A stretch of DNA of 9,460 bases from assembly GCA_031272005.1 (NCBI GenBank), contig JAISUQ010000019.1, forward strand, positions 1-9,460, read 5' to 3'. Position 1 is the first letter of the stretch; every line of letters starts with the position of its first letter. This DNA is from Coriobacteriales bacterium. GTDB lineage: Bacteria; Actinomycetota; Coriobacteriia; Coriobacteriales; UBA8131. The position numbers and the translations under genes are program-made. Below the pieces are notes generated by a model. The model ran no database searches. It saw only the letters and a list, made by a program, of their open reading frames with translations, and was not told where the DNA came from. Positions 1-5,957 of the stretch are shown here, piece after piece.

Positions 1-297
1 CTGCACCCGGAGTACGGCACCAAGCCGCGCGTCTACTACAAGGGCCTGCCCAAAAAGTTTGTCGCCGGCACGGTCTATGACCCTGAGGCCGAAGAGGTCT
101 ACATCGGCGCTACCGCCACACTCAGCGGCGACGCTGGCACCTTCAGCGCCCAGACCGACGACTGGGGCGACTTCTGGCTGCGCGATCTGCCGGATGGCGA
201 CTTCACGCTGACCATCGAGGCTGCCGGCAAGTCCAAGACCCTGCAGGTCTCCACCAAGGAAAAGGACATCGGCTTGGGCGACATCGCCTTGGTCTGA
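1..297 (+). CDS. C-terminal end of a molybdopterin oxidoreductase iron-sulfur (beta) subunit, transhydroxylase TthL-like (partial)
   Basis: Frame 1 is open from the window edge to TGA at 295-297, giving the last 98 residues of a protein whose start lies upstream. The visible part opens with EYGTKPRVYYKGLPKKFVAG and continues as a small beta-rich domain (about residues 20-98) of the Cna-B or carboxypeptidase-regulatory type, with the DGDFTLTIEAAGKS pattern of such folds. As I know the family, this ending (a GTKPRVYYK segment followed by a beta-barrel) is characteristic of the small subunit of pyrogallol-phloroglucinol transhydroxylase and related DMSO-reductase-family partners. In those proteins the 4Fe-4S ferredoxin domains come first, and they would lie upstream of this window. 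The subunit would pass electrons to or from a molybdopterin catalytic subunit. No cysteine cluster is visible here, so the assignment rests on the tail alone. The real substrate is unknown. Confidence 0.72.
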   Translation: MHPEYGTKPRVYYKGLPKKFVAGTVYDPEAEEVYIGATATLSGDAGTFSAQTDDWGDFWLRDLPDGDFTLTIEAAGKSKTLQVSTKEKDIGLGDIALV

Positions 298-325
298 GCC
301 CAGGTTTGCACTCGTAGCACCCGTA

Positions 326-348
326 GGGGCGGGTTTCCAACCCGCCCC
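326..348. repeat. GC-rich hairpin, copy 1
   Basis: GGGGCGGGTT at 326-335 and AACCCGCCCC at 339-348 form a perfect 10-bp stem with a 3-base loop, 29 bases after the stop of the iron-sulfur subunit gene. No T-run follows, so it does not look like a standard intrinsic terminator, though it could still stop or stabilise the upstream mRNA. A related hairpin lies 28 bases downstream, which suggests a dispersed intergenic repeat family. Confidence 0.7.
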
Positions 349-376
349 AGCCATTTGCGGCCTTATCCTCCATGGA

Positions 377-397
377 GGGCGGGTTATGCACCCGCCC
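377..397. repeat. GC-rich hairpin, copy 2
   Basis: GGGCGGGT at 377-384 and ACCCGCCC at 390-397 form an 8-bp stem with a 5-base loop. It shares the GGGCGGGTT core and the CCCGCCCC closing arm with the hairpin at 326-348, but has a different loop and flanks. It lies 55 bases upstream of the MFS start. An in-frame ATG at 372 sits against this element, which is one reason for not starting the transporter there. The rest of the 298-452 gap shows no convincing promoter. Confidence 0.65.
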
Positions 398-452
398 CCA
401 CAAGCGCACCGGACGCTTTACTCGCGCATCGCCAGAAAGGCTGCCCTGTCCA

Positions 453-1889
453 ATGAATGCCGATAAGAACCCCTATGCCCTGGCTGCGGCCAACAAGAAG
501 CTGCTGACGCTGGCGGGCATCTATATCGCCGCCCTGATCACCCGCTTCATCTCCACCGGCACCTTCACGGTGCTGCCGATGGCGGCGTTGGACATCGGCG
601 GCATGGACATCTATCCGCTGGCCTCCACCATCTCCGGCCCGGTGAGCATCATCGCCATGCCGGTCTATGGCTATATCGGTTCGCGCAATCCGGCCTTCAA
701 GCGCTATCTGCTGCTGGGCTCGCTGCTGGTAGGTGTAGCGGTGTTGCTGGCCATCTCGCTGGCGCCGAGCATGTTGGTGATCATCGCCGTCAATCTGTTC
801 TACGGCATCGTCAGCGCCTCCATCTTCGTGGTGGCCTTCTCGATTATCCGCGATATGTACGACGTCAAACAGGCGGGCATCTATCTGGGTTTCATCGGTA
901 CGGTGACCAGCATCGGCATGTTGATCGGGCCGGCGCTGGCCGGACTGATCATCGACAATCTGGGCTGGCGCTATTTCTACCATGTCGGCTGGGCTTTGCT
1001 GCTGGCGGCGGTGGTGGTGATCTTCTTTGGCGTCAAGGTGTCCAGAACCGAAGCGCCTGTTGGTGCAACCCCAGCCGGCAACGCTGCGAGGATGTTCGAC
1101 CTGCCGGGCGCCATCGCCCTGTCGCTGTTTTTATTGGGGCTGGTGGTAGCGCTGTCCTTCGGTCGTTCGGATGTGCTGGGCTCGGCATTGGCCTTTGGGC
1201 ATCCGGCCAACTTCGCGCTGCTGGCCATTGCGCTGGCCTCGCTGGCTGCCCTGGTGCTGATCGTGCGGCGTAAGCGGGAGCGGGCCTTTATCCCCTCCAC
1301 GGTGTTTGGCGACCGTAACACCATGGTGCTGGCGCTGTGTAACCTGCTCTCCAACTTCTCCACCATGAGCATCTCCTTCTTCATGCCCTCCTACATCATC
1401 AACGTCCTGGGCGGCTCGGCCCTGCAGGCCGGGCTGGCCACGGCGGTCTATGCGGTGCTGGGCATCTTCATCTGCCCCTTCCTGGGGCGGGCCATCGCCA
1501 GGGCGCGCAACGCCCGTTGGGTGCTGACGGCTGGTACGCTGGTGCGCATCGCCATCCAGGGGGCGTTTGTCTTCCTGCTTTCAGCCAGCACGCCGTTGCT
1601 GCTGGTTTATGTGCTGATGTTTATCGCCGGCTTCTATTCGGCGCAGCAGAACAGCACCTTCTCCACCGCACCCCAGGTCCAGATTCCCGAGGCGCTGCGC
1701 TTCCAGGGCAACTCGGTGGTCCAGACGGCACAGAACCTCGGCTCGACCATCGGCATCGCCGTCTACACGATGGTCATGGCCACCTTCGGTATCGCCGAGG
1801 GCTTGCCGGCGGCCTGCATCATCTCGGCCCTGACCGGTGTGGTGCTGCTGGCTGCCGCCCAACTGCTGAAGAAGGGGCAGAGCGTTTGA
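453..1889 (+). CDS. MFS transporter, DHA2-like (about 14 membrane segments)
   Basis: This is a 478-residue, very hydrophobic protein with roughly 14 predicted membrane segments, at about residues 17-37, 55-75, 86-106, 108-130, 143-165, 174-195, 217-236, 253-272, 291-313, 324-347, 358-378, 382-397, 426-446 and 450-471. IGPALAGLIIDNLGWRYFY (158-176) matches the MFS segment-5 motif and following loop typical of drug:H+ antiporters. The usual loop 2-3 motif (GxLxDRxGRR) is degenerate: the region reads GYIGSRNPAFKR (73-84) and lacks the Asp. I chose ATG 453, since MNADKNPYALAAANKKLL is a normal cytosolic lead. An in-frame ATG at 372 would add an Arg-rich stretch encoded by a hairpin. The ribosome site is weak (AGAAAGG, 12 bases upstream). 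It acts in the inner membrane by proton-coupled transport. The molybdoenzyme subunit gene upstream suggests the substrate might be an aromatic or phenolic compound, but that is inference. Confidence 0.85.
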   Translation: MNADKNPYALAAANKKLLTLAGIYIAALITRFISTGTFTVLPMAALDIGGMDIYPLASTISGPVSIIAMPVYGYIGSRNPAFKRYLLLGSLLVGVAVLLAISLAPSMLVIIAVNLFYGIVSASIFVVAFSIIRDMYDVKQAGIYLGFIGTVTSIGMLIGPALAGLIIDNLGWRYFYHVGWALLLAAVVVIFFGVKVSRTEAPVGATPAGNAARMFDLPGAIALSLFLLGLVVALSFGRSDVLGSALAFGHPANFALLAIALASLAALVLIVRRKRERAFIPSTVFGDRNTMVLALCNLLSNFSTMSISFFMPSYIINVLGGSALQAGLATAVYAVLGIFICPFLGRAIARARNARWVLTAGTLVRIAIQGAFVFLLSASTPLLLVYVLMFIAGFYSAQQNSTFSTAPQVQIPEALRFQGNSVVQTAQNLGSTIGIAVYTMVMATFGIAEGLPAACIISALTGVVLLAAAQLLKKGQSV

Positions 1890-1965
1890 GCGCAGGTTGA
1901 TTCCATGGTATTTCTCCAGCGGTAGCATTCATACTGTTTACGGGGGCTTTGGGCATTTCGCCCGG

Positions 1966-1993
1966 TTGACGAAACGCTTGTTTAGGCTAACAT
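1966..1993 (+). promoter_or_regulatory. Sigma-70-type promoter for pntAB
   Basis: TTGACG at 1966-1971 and TAACAT at 1988-1993 are separated by 16 bases, matching the consensus at 5 of 6 and 4 of 6 positions. Transcription would start near 2000, giving a leader of about 50 bases before pntA. It lies in the 160-base gap after the transporter, which has no clear terminator. Confidence 0.5.
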
Positions 1994-2049
1994 GAAAAGG
2001 CACCGCAGCACGATTGCATGTCAGAGACAGAGAGGATGGGGATCCTTAG

Positions 2050-3615
2050 ATGATTATCGGAATACCAAAGGAGTCGCTGGCCACAGAGACCCGGGTGGCG
2101 GCGACGCCGAAGAGCGTGGCGCAGCTGCTCAAGCTGGGCTACGGCGTACAGATCGAAAGCGGAGCGGGGGAGAAGGCCGCGTTTCCGGATGAGGCCTACA
2201 CTGCGGCTGGCGCCGAGATCGTTACCCGTGAGTTAGCCTGGTCGGCGCCGATAGTCGCCAAGATCAACGCCCCCACGGATGATGAGATTGCCCTGGCGCA
2301 GGAGGGCGCCACGCTGATCTCGCTGATTGCCGCCCCGCGCTCCCCGGAGCTGCTGGAGAAACTGGCTGCCCGTAAGTTGACGGTACTGGCCATGGACTCC
2401 GTGCCGCGCATCTCCCGCGCCCAGTCCCTGGACGTCATCTCCTCGATGGCCAACATCGGCGGTTACCGGGCCGTCATCGAGGCGGCGCATGAGTTCGGCT
2501 CCTTCTTCACCGGCCAGGTCACGGCTGCCGGCAAGGTGCCGCCGGCGCATGTCTTCGTCTCCGGCACCGGCGTGGCCGGCCTGGCGGCCATCGGCACCGC
2601 CCGCTCGCTGGGCGCCATCGTCAAGGCCACCGACATCCGCGCCGAGACCGCCGAGCAGGTCGAGAGCATGGGAGCCGAGTTCGTGGCTGTGGAAAGCGGC
2701 GAGTCCCAGCAGTCCTCCGATGGCTACGCCAAGGAGGCCACCGAGGACTATGCCGCCGCCGCCGCCCGGATGTACGCCCGGCAGGTACCGGAGCAGGACA
2801 TCATCATCACCACCGCCCAGATTCCCGGACGTCCGGCGCCGCGTCTGATCAGCGCCGAGATGGTGGCGACCATGAAGCCGGGCAGTGTCATCGTCGATAT
2901 GGCCGCCTCTTCCGGCGGCAACGTTGAGGGCTCGGTGGCCGATGAGGTCGTGACCACGGCCAATGGCGTCAAGATCATCGGCTACTCCGATTTGCCGGGG
3001 CGCCTGCCGACCCAGGCCTCGCAGCTGTTCGCCACCAATATCGTCAACCTGATGAAGCTCATCACTACGGGCAAGGATGGCCAGTTGACCCTGGATCTGG
3101 AAGACGTCGTCCAGCGTGGCATGCTGGTCGCCCAGGCCGGAGAGGTGACCTTCCCGCCGCCGGCGGTGTCGGTCTCCGCCGCGCCGGCCGCCGCCCCCGC
3201 TGCGGCCGAAGTGGCCGCCAAGCCGGAGAAGAAGCCGACGGATCCCCGGCTGCTCTACGCTGGCGCTGCGGTTATCGCGCTGCTGGCCCTGGCGCTGTTC
3301 TGGGTCTCACCCTCCAGCCTGCTGGGACACTTCATGGTGCTGATGCTGTCTGTCGTCATCGGCTTCTACGTCATCGGTAACGTCTCGCATTCCCTGCATA
3401 CCCCGTTGATGAGCGTGACCAACGCCATCTCCGGCATCATCGTCGTCGGCTGCTTGGTGGGGCTGACCTTCTTCGACAAGTCGGCCGGCTTCAATCTGAG
3501 CAACATCCTGATTCTGGTGCTCTCCGCTGCCGGTATCCTCCTGGCCTCGATCAATGTCTTCGGCGGCTTCACGGTCACCGGCCGAATGCTGAAGATGTTC
3601 AGGAAGGAGGGCTAA
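2050..3615 (+). CDS. pntA: NAD(P) transhydrogenase subunit alpha
   Basis: This 521-residue protein matches Escherichia coli PntA along its whole length, from the opening MIIGIPKESLATETRVAATP to the ending GRMLKMFRK. Domain I (residues 1 to about 370) binds NAD(H). It contains DSVPRISRAQSLD (116-128), the Rossmann loop SGTGVAGLAA (171-180) with GxGxxG, Asp195 at the end of the second strand, and the mobile-loop region GYSDLPGRLPTQ (311-322). An Ala/Pro/Lys-rich linker (about 370-398) joins it to four membrane helices (about 402-418, 424-445, 460-475, 485-503), including HSLHTPLMSVTNAISG. This is the fused alpha form found in E. coli, not the split PntAA/PntAB form. With PntB it couples proton entry to hydride transfer from NADH to NADP+. 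The start is fixed by homology; the ribosome site (GAGGA at 2032-2036) is rather far upstream. Confidence 0.97.
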   Translation: MIIGIPKESLATETRVAATPKSVAQLLKLGYGVQIESGAGEKAAFPDEAYTAAGAEIVTRELAWSAPIVAKINAPTDDEIALAQEGATLISLIAAPRSPELLEKLAARKLTVLAMDSVPRISRAQSLDVISSMANIGGYRAVIEAAHEFGSFFTGQVTAAGKVPPAHVFVSGTGVAGLAAIGTARSLGAIVKATDIRAETAEQVESMGAEFVAVESGESQQSSDGYAKEATEDYAAAAARMYARQVPEQDIIITTAQIPGRPAPRLISAEMVATMKPGSVIVDMAASSGGNVEGSVADEVVTTANGVKIIGYSDLPGRLPTQASQLFATNIVNLMKLITTGKDGQLTLDLEDVVQRGMLVAQAGEVTFPPPAVSVSAAPAAAPAAAEVAAKPEKKPTDPRLLYAGAAVIALLALALFWVSPSSLLGHFMVLMLSVVIGFYVIGNVSHSLHTPLMSVTNAISGIIVVGCLVGLTFFDKSAGFNLSNILILVLSAAGILLASINVFGGFTVTGRMLKMFRKEG

Positions 3616-3616
3616 G

Positions 3617-5059
3617 ATGAGCGTATCTCTGGTCAACGGCTCCTACATCATCGCCGGACTGCTGTTCATCCTGGCCCTGGCGGGCTTATCCAAACATGAG
3701 ACCTCCCGGCGCGGCAACATCCTCGGCGCCATCGGCATGGGCGTGGCGCTGGTATTTGTGATTCTCGGTGTGATTTTCGGGACTCAGGAAAACCTCGGGG
3801 GCGGTGTGGCGCTGGTGACCCAGCAGGCCGCCCCGGCCTGGGCTATCGCTGTCATCATCGCGGCTTTGGCCATCGGCGCCATCCTCGGCGTACTCAAGGC
3901 CCGCAGCGTCGAGATGACCGGCATGCCCGAACTGATTGCCCTGTTCCATTCCTTTGTGGGCCTGGCCGCCGTGCTGGTGGGTTGGGTCACCTACTTCGAG
4001 ATGGCCGCCGCTGGTTCATTCGACGGCCTGCACTGCGGTGAGCTGTTCGTCGGCGTCTTCATCGGCGCCGTCACCTTCACCGGTTCGATCATCGCCTATC
4101 TCAAACTCTCGGCCAAAATCAGCTCCAAACCGCTGATGCTGCCGGCCCATAATGTCTTGAACCTCGGCGCCATCGTGGTCTTTTTGCTGCTCACGGTGCT
4201 GTTCGTGCTGTATCCGGAGGGTGGCCTGGGCCTGTTGCTGCTGGTGGCCGTGACCGTGCTGGCACTGTTGCTCGGCCTGCACCTGGTGGCGTCAATTGGC
4301 GGCGGCGACATGCCGGTGGTCATCTCGATGCTCAACTCCTATTCCGGTTGGGCGGCTGCCGCCTCCGGCTTCACGTTGGACAACAACCTGCTGATTATCA
4401 CCGGCGCCTTGGTGGGCTCCTCCGGCGCCTACCTCTCCTTCATCATGTGCAAGGCCATGAACCGCGACTTCATCTCGGTCATTGCCGGCGGCTTCGGCTC
4501 GGACGGCGCGGTCAAAGGCGAGGAGAAGGACTACGGCGAGCACCGCGAGATCAGCGCCGCTGAGGCCGCCGATGCCCTGATTCACGCTGGCAGCGTGGTG
4601 ATCACCCCCGGCTATGGCATGGCGGTGGCTCAGGCCCAGAATGCTGTGGCCGACCTCACGGCCAAGCTGCGCGCCAAGGGCGTCAACGTCCGCTTCGGCA
4701 TCCACCCGGTGGCCGGCCGCCTGCCCGGGCACATGAACGTGCTGTTGGCCGAGGCCAAGGTGCCCTACGACATCGTCCTGGAGATGGATGAGATCAACGA
4801 CGATCTGGCTGATACCGACATCGTCTTGGTCATCGGTGCCAACGACACCGTCAACCCGGCGGCCGCCGAAGACCCGGGCTCGCCGATTGCCGGCATGCCG
4901 GTGCTTGAGGTTTGGAAGGCCGACCAGGTCATCGTCTTCAAGCGCTCCATGGCCACTGGCTATGCCGGCGTACAGAATCCGCTGTTCTTCAAGGAGAACG
5001 CCGCCATGCTGTTCGGCGATGCCAAGGAAAGGGTCGAGGATATTATCAAGGCATTCTGA
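3617..5059 (+). CDS. pntB: NAD(P) transhydrogenase subunit beta
   Basis: This 480-residue protein is the partner of PntA. It starts one base after the pntA stop, and its ribosome site (GGAGG at 3606-3610, 6 bases before ATG) lies inside the end of pntA, so the two genes form one operon with likely translational coupling. The N-terminal part (about 1-290) is the polytopic proton channel. It carries EMTGMPELIALFHSFVGLAA with His111, equivalent to the conserved channel His, and GGGDMPVVISMLNSYSGWAA with Asp230 and Asn239. The C-terminal domain III (about 308-480) binds NADP(H): ITPGYGMAVAQAQ (329-341), GIHPVAGRLPGHMNVLLAEA (361-380), VIGANDTVNPAA (405-416) and KRSMATGYAGVQNPLFF (442-458). It is about 18 residues longer than E. 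coli PntB, mainly through extra residues in the loop near 54-75. Confidence 0.97.
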   Translation: MSVSLVNGSYIIAGLLFILALAGLSKHETSRRGNILGAIGMGVALVFVILGVIFGTQENLGGGVALVTQQAAPAWAIAVIIAALAIGAILGVLKARSVEMTGMPELIALFHSFVGLAAVLVGWVTYFEMAAAGSFDGLHCGELFVGVFIGAVTFTGSIIAYLKLSAKISSKPLMLPAHNVLNLGAIVVFLLLTVLFVLYPEGGLGLLLLVAVTVLALLLGLHLVASIGGGDMPVVISMLNSYSGWAAAASGFTLDNNLLIITGALVGSSGAYLSFIMCKAMNRDFISVIAGGFGSDGAVKGEEKDYGEHREISAAEAADALIHAGSVVITPGYGMAVAQAQNAVADLTAKLRAKGVNVRFGIHPVAGRLPGHMNVLLAEAKVPYDIVLEMDEINDDLADTDIVLVIGANDTVNPAAAEDPGSPIAGMPVLEVWKADQVIVFKRSMATGYAGVQNPLFFKENAAMLFGDAKERVEDIIKAF

Positions 5060-5072
5060 GCTGTTTTTGGGT

Positions 5073-5078
5073 TATACT
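5073..5078 (+). promoter_or_regulatory. Possible -10 element for the TetR-type regulator gene
   Basis: TATACT matches the -10 consensus at 5 of 6 positions and sits 14 bases after the pntB stop. No good -35 is found 16-18 bases upstream and there is no TGn extension, so the call is weak. If real, the regulator mRNA would have a leader of about 100 bases. No terminator hairpin is visible after pntB. Confidence 0.3.
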
Positions 5079-5175
5079 ACGAACTGTTTGCGGAGGGTGC
5101 AGGTAACACGGTTTCTCTCAATGCTGTCCAATCCAACGCCGGCAGAGTTTGGCTGCGCGGGATTGGGTCGTGAAT

Positions 5176-5180
5176 GGAGG
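5176..5180 (+). promoter_or_regulatory. Ribosome binding site that sets a TTG start for the regulator
   Basis: GGAGG at 5176-5180 lies 7 bases before TTG 5188. Upstream in-frame candidates at 5149 (TTG) and 5170 (GTG) have no ribosome site, and both would place this GGAGG inside the coding region. The base context (AATGGAGGC) is the same as that before the downstream dehydrogenase gene. Confidence 0.65.
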
Positions 5181-5187
5181 CATCGAG

Positions 5188-5751
5188 TTGTCTATCTTCA
5201 ATGCTATTGAAAACAGCTTTCGGGGCCTGGTGCAGACTGTGCCTTTTGAGAAAATCACCATCTCGATGATCTGTCAGGCTGCCAACGTCTCCCGCACGGC
5301 TTTCTACTCCAGCTTTGCCGATAAGGACGATCTGGTGGAGAAGCTCCTGGACCACGACGTCGTGGAGCCGGTGCGGGAGCTGCGCCGGCTGCTGCCGACC
5401 AAGAAGATCAAATCCGCCCCACAGCTGGTCACCGAACAGATCTATGCCGGCTTTCTCCGGCATAAGGATTACTATACTCGCATTAACTCTATAGAGCAGC
5501 ATCGCTTTATCATTCAGTCTTTAACTACCATGCTCAGCGCCATGAATACCGAAATCCTCAAGGAGTATGATCTGCCGCAGCTGGAGAAGTACTACATGGG
5601 CTATTTCTTTGCCGCCGCCAACGCCATGCTGATCAGTAAATGGATTGATAACGGCATGGACCTTGATGCCTCGACGCTCTCTTCCTATTACAACAAATGG
5701 ACCCAGCGCTACTGGACGCAGGTCCAGCCCAGCCACATCGACTGGAGCTGA
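5188..5751 (+). CDS. TetR-family transcriptional regulator, DhaS-like
   Basis: This is a 187-residue protein from a TTG start. The N-terminal DNA-binding domain (about 5-54) has the TetR pattern ITISMICQAANVSRTAFYSS (23-42) followed by FADKDDLVEKLL (43-54). The remainder is a helical ligand-binding and dimerisation domain; its tail, with KWIDNGMDLDASTLSSYYNK (151-170), resembles the C-terminal domain of DhaS-type regulators. It probably binds a small molecule and releases a nearby operator. Its most likely target is the dehydrogenase downstream, whose promoter region carries symmetric sites. It is separate from pntAB (128-base gap). The stretch around 5465-5530 is AT-richer than its surroundings and uses codons such as ATA, TTA, TCT and ACT that the neighbouring genes seem to use less. 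The ligand cannot be told from the sequence. Confidence 0.85.
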   Translation: MSIFNAIENSFRGLVQTVPFEKITISMICQAANVSRTAFYSSFADKDDLVEKLLDHDVVEPVRELRRLLPTKKIKSAPQLVTEQIYAGFLRHKDYYTRINSIEQHRFIIQSLTTMLSAMNTEILKEYDLPQLEKYYMGYFFAAANAMLISKWIDNGMDLDASTLSSYYNKWTQRYWTQVQPSHIDWS

Positions 5752-5783
5752 GCCGCGCCGGGTTACAAAACCCAGCCGCCGAC

Positions 5784-5841
5784 GCCTGTGGGCAACAGGC
5801 TGTCAGATACGTCAGCGGGCAGCTGACTAATCCGCCTTTTT
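5784..5841 (+). other. Two stem-loops with the same loop, then a T-run (possible 3' end of the regulator mRNA)
   Basis: GCCTGT-GGGCA-ACAGGC (5784-5800) and GTCAGC-GGGCA-GCTGAC (5811-5827) are perfect 6-bp stems with identical five-base loops, 10 bases apart. A T5 run at 5837-5841 follows the second stem after 9 bases, which is far for a normal intrinsic terminator. A weak alternative pairing, GCGG (5815-5818) with CCGC (5832-5835), would sit closer to the T-run. They lie upstream of the next promoter, so they belong to the 3' region of the regulator transcript. The role is uncertain: termination, mRNA protection or binding of a protein. Confidence 0.5.
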
Positions 5842-5845
5842 GTAC

Positions 5846-5855
5846 TGCAATTGCA
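5846..5855. promoter_or_regulatory. TGCAATTGCA palindrome upstream of the dehydrogenase promoter
   Basis: This perfect 10-bp palindrome is centred about 30 bases upstream of the -35 box at 5878. Outside it the symmetry continues partly (CTTT at 5836-5839 against AAAG at 5862-5865). It could be an operator for the adjacent TetR-type regulator or for an activator, or it could be chance in an AT-rich gap. Confidence 0.3.
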
Positions 5856-5877
5856 AACAACAAAGCGCCATTGAGCT

Positions 5878-5906
5878 TTGACAACAGCCCCCTGACCTCG
5901 TTAAAT
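5878..5906 (+). promoter_or_regulatory. Strong sigma-70-type promoter for the dehydrogenase-slyD operon
   Basis: A perfect TTGACA at 5878-5883 and TTAAAT at 5901-5906 (4 of 6) are separated by the ideal 17 bases. Transcription would start near 5913, giving a leader of about 45 bases that ends in GGAGG at 5947-5951. It is the best promoter match I found in the window. Confidence 0.65.
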
Positions 5907-5912
5907 AGACTG

Positions 5913-5925
5913 TAGAGGTACTCTA
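5913..5925. promoter_or_regulatory. Inverted repeat at the expected transcription start (candidate operator)
   Basis: TAGAG-GTA-CTCTA is a perfect inverted repeat with 5-bp arms, placed just after the -10 box, where a bound repressor would block transcription. A further TAGA at 5906-5909 lies within the -10 region. The regulator gene immediately upstream makes it a reasonable operator candidate, but the arms are short. Confidence 0.4.
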
Positions 5926-5957
5926 TCAAAGGATGTTGAAGAGAATGGAGGCTGAGC

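Noticed and set aside
372..452. N-terminal extension of the MFS transporter from ATG 372
   Set aside because: The added 27 residues are Arg/Pro-rich and partly encoded by a hairpin; ATG 453 gives a normal N-terminus.
384..983. Open frame of 199 codons on the - strand opposite the MFS gene
   Set aside because: Its product is low-complexity (Gln, Asp, His, Arg-rich), as expected for the reverse complement of a membrane-protein gene.
1951..1963. GGGC-ATTTC-GCCC as a terminator after the MFS gene
   Set aside because: The stem is only 4 bp and no T-run follows; it lies just before the pntA -35 box.
1992..2192. 66-codon frame starting in the pntA leader
   Set aside because: Its ATG sits at the predicted -10 box, upstream of the transcription start, and the rest is an out-of-frame reading of pntA.
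5120..5209. 29-codon frame overlapping the regulator start
   Set aside because: It has no ribosome site at a workable distance and no recognisable features.
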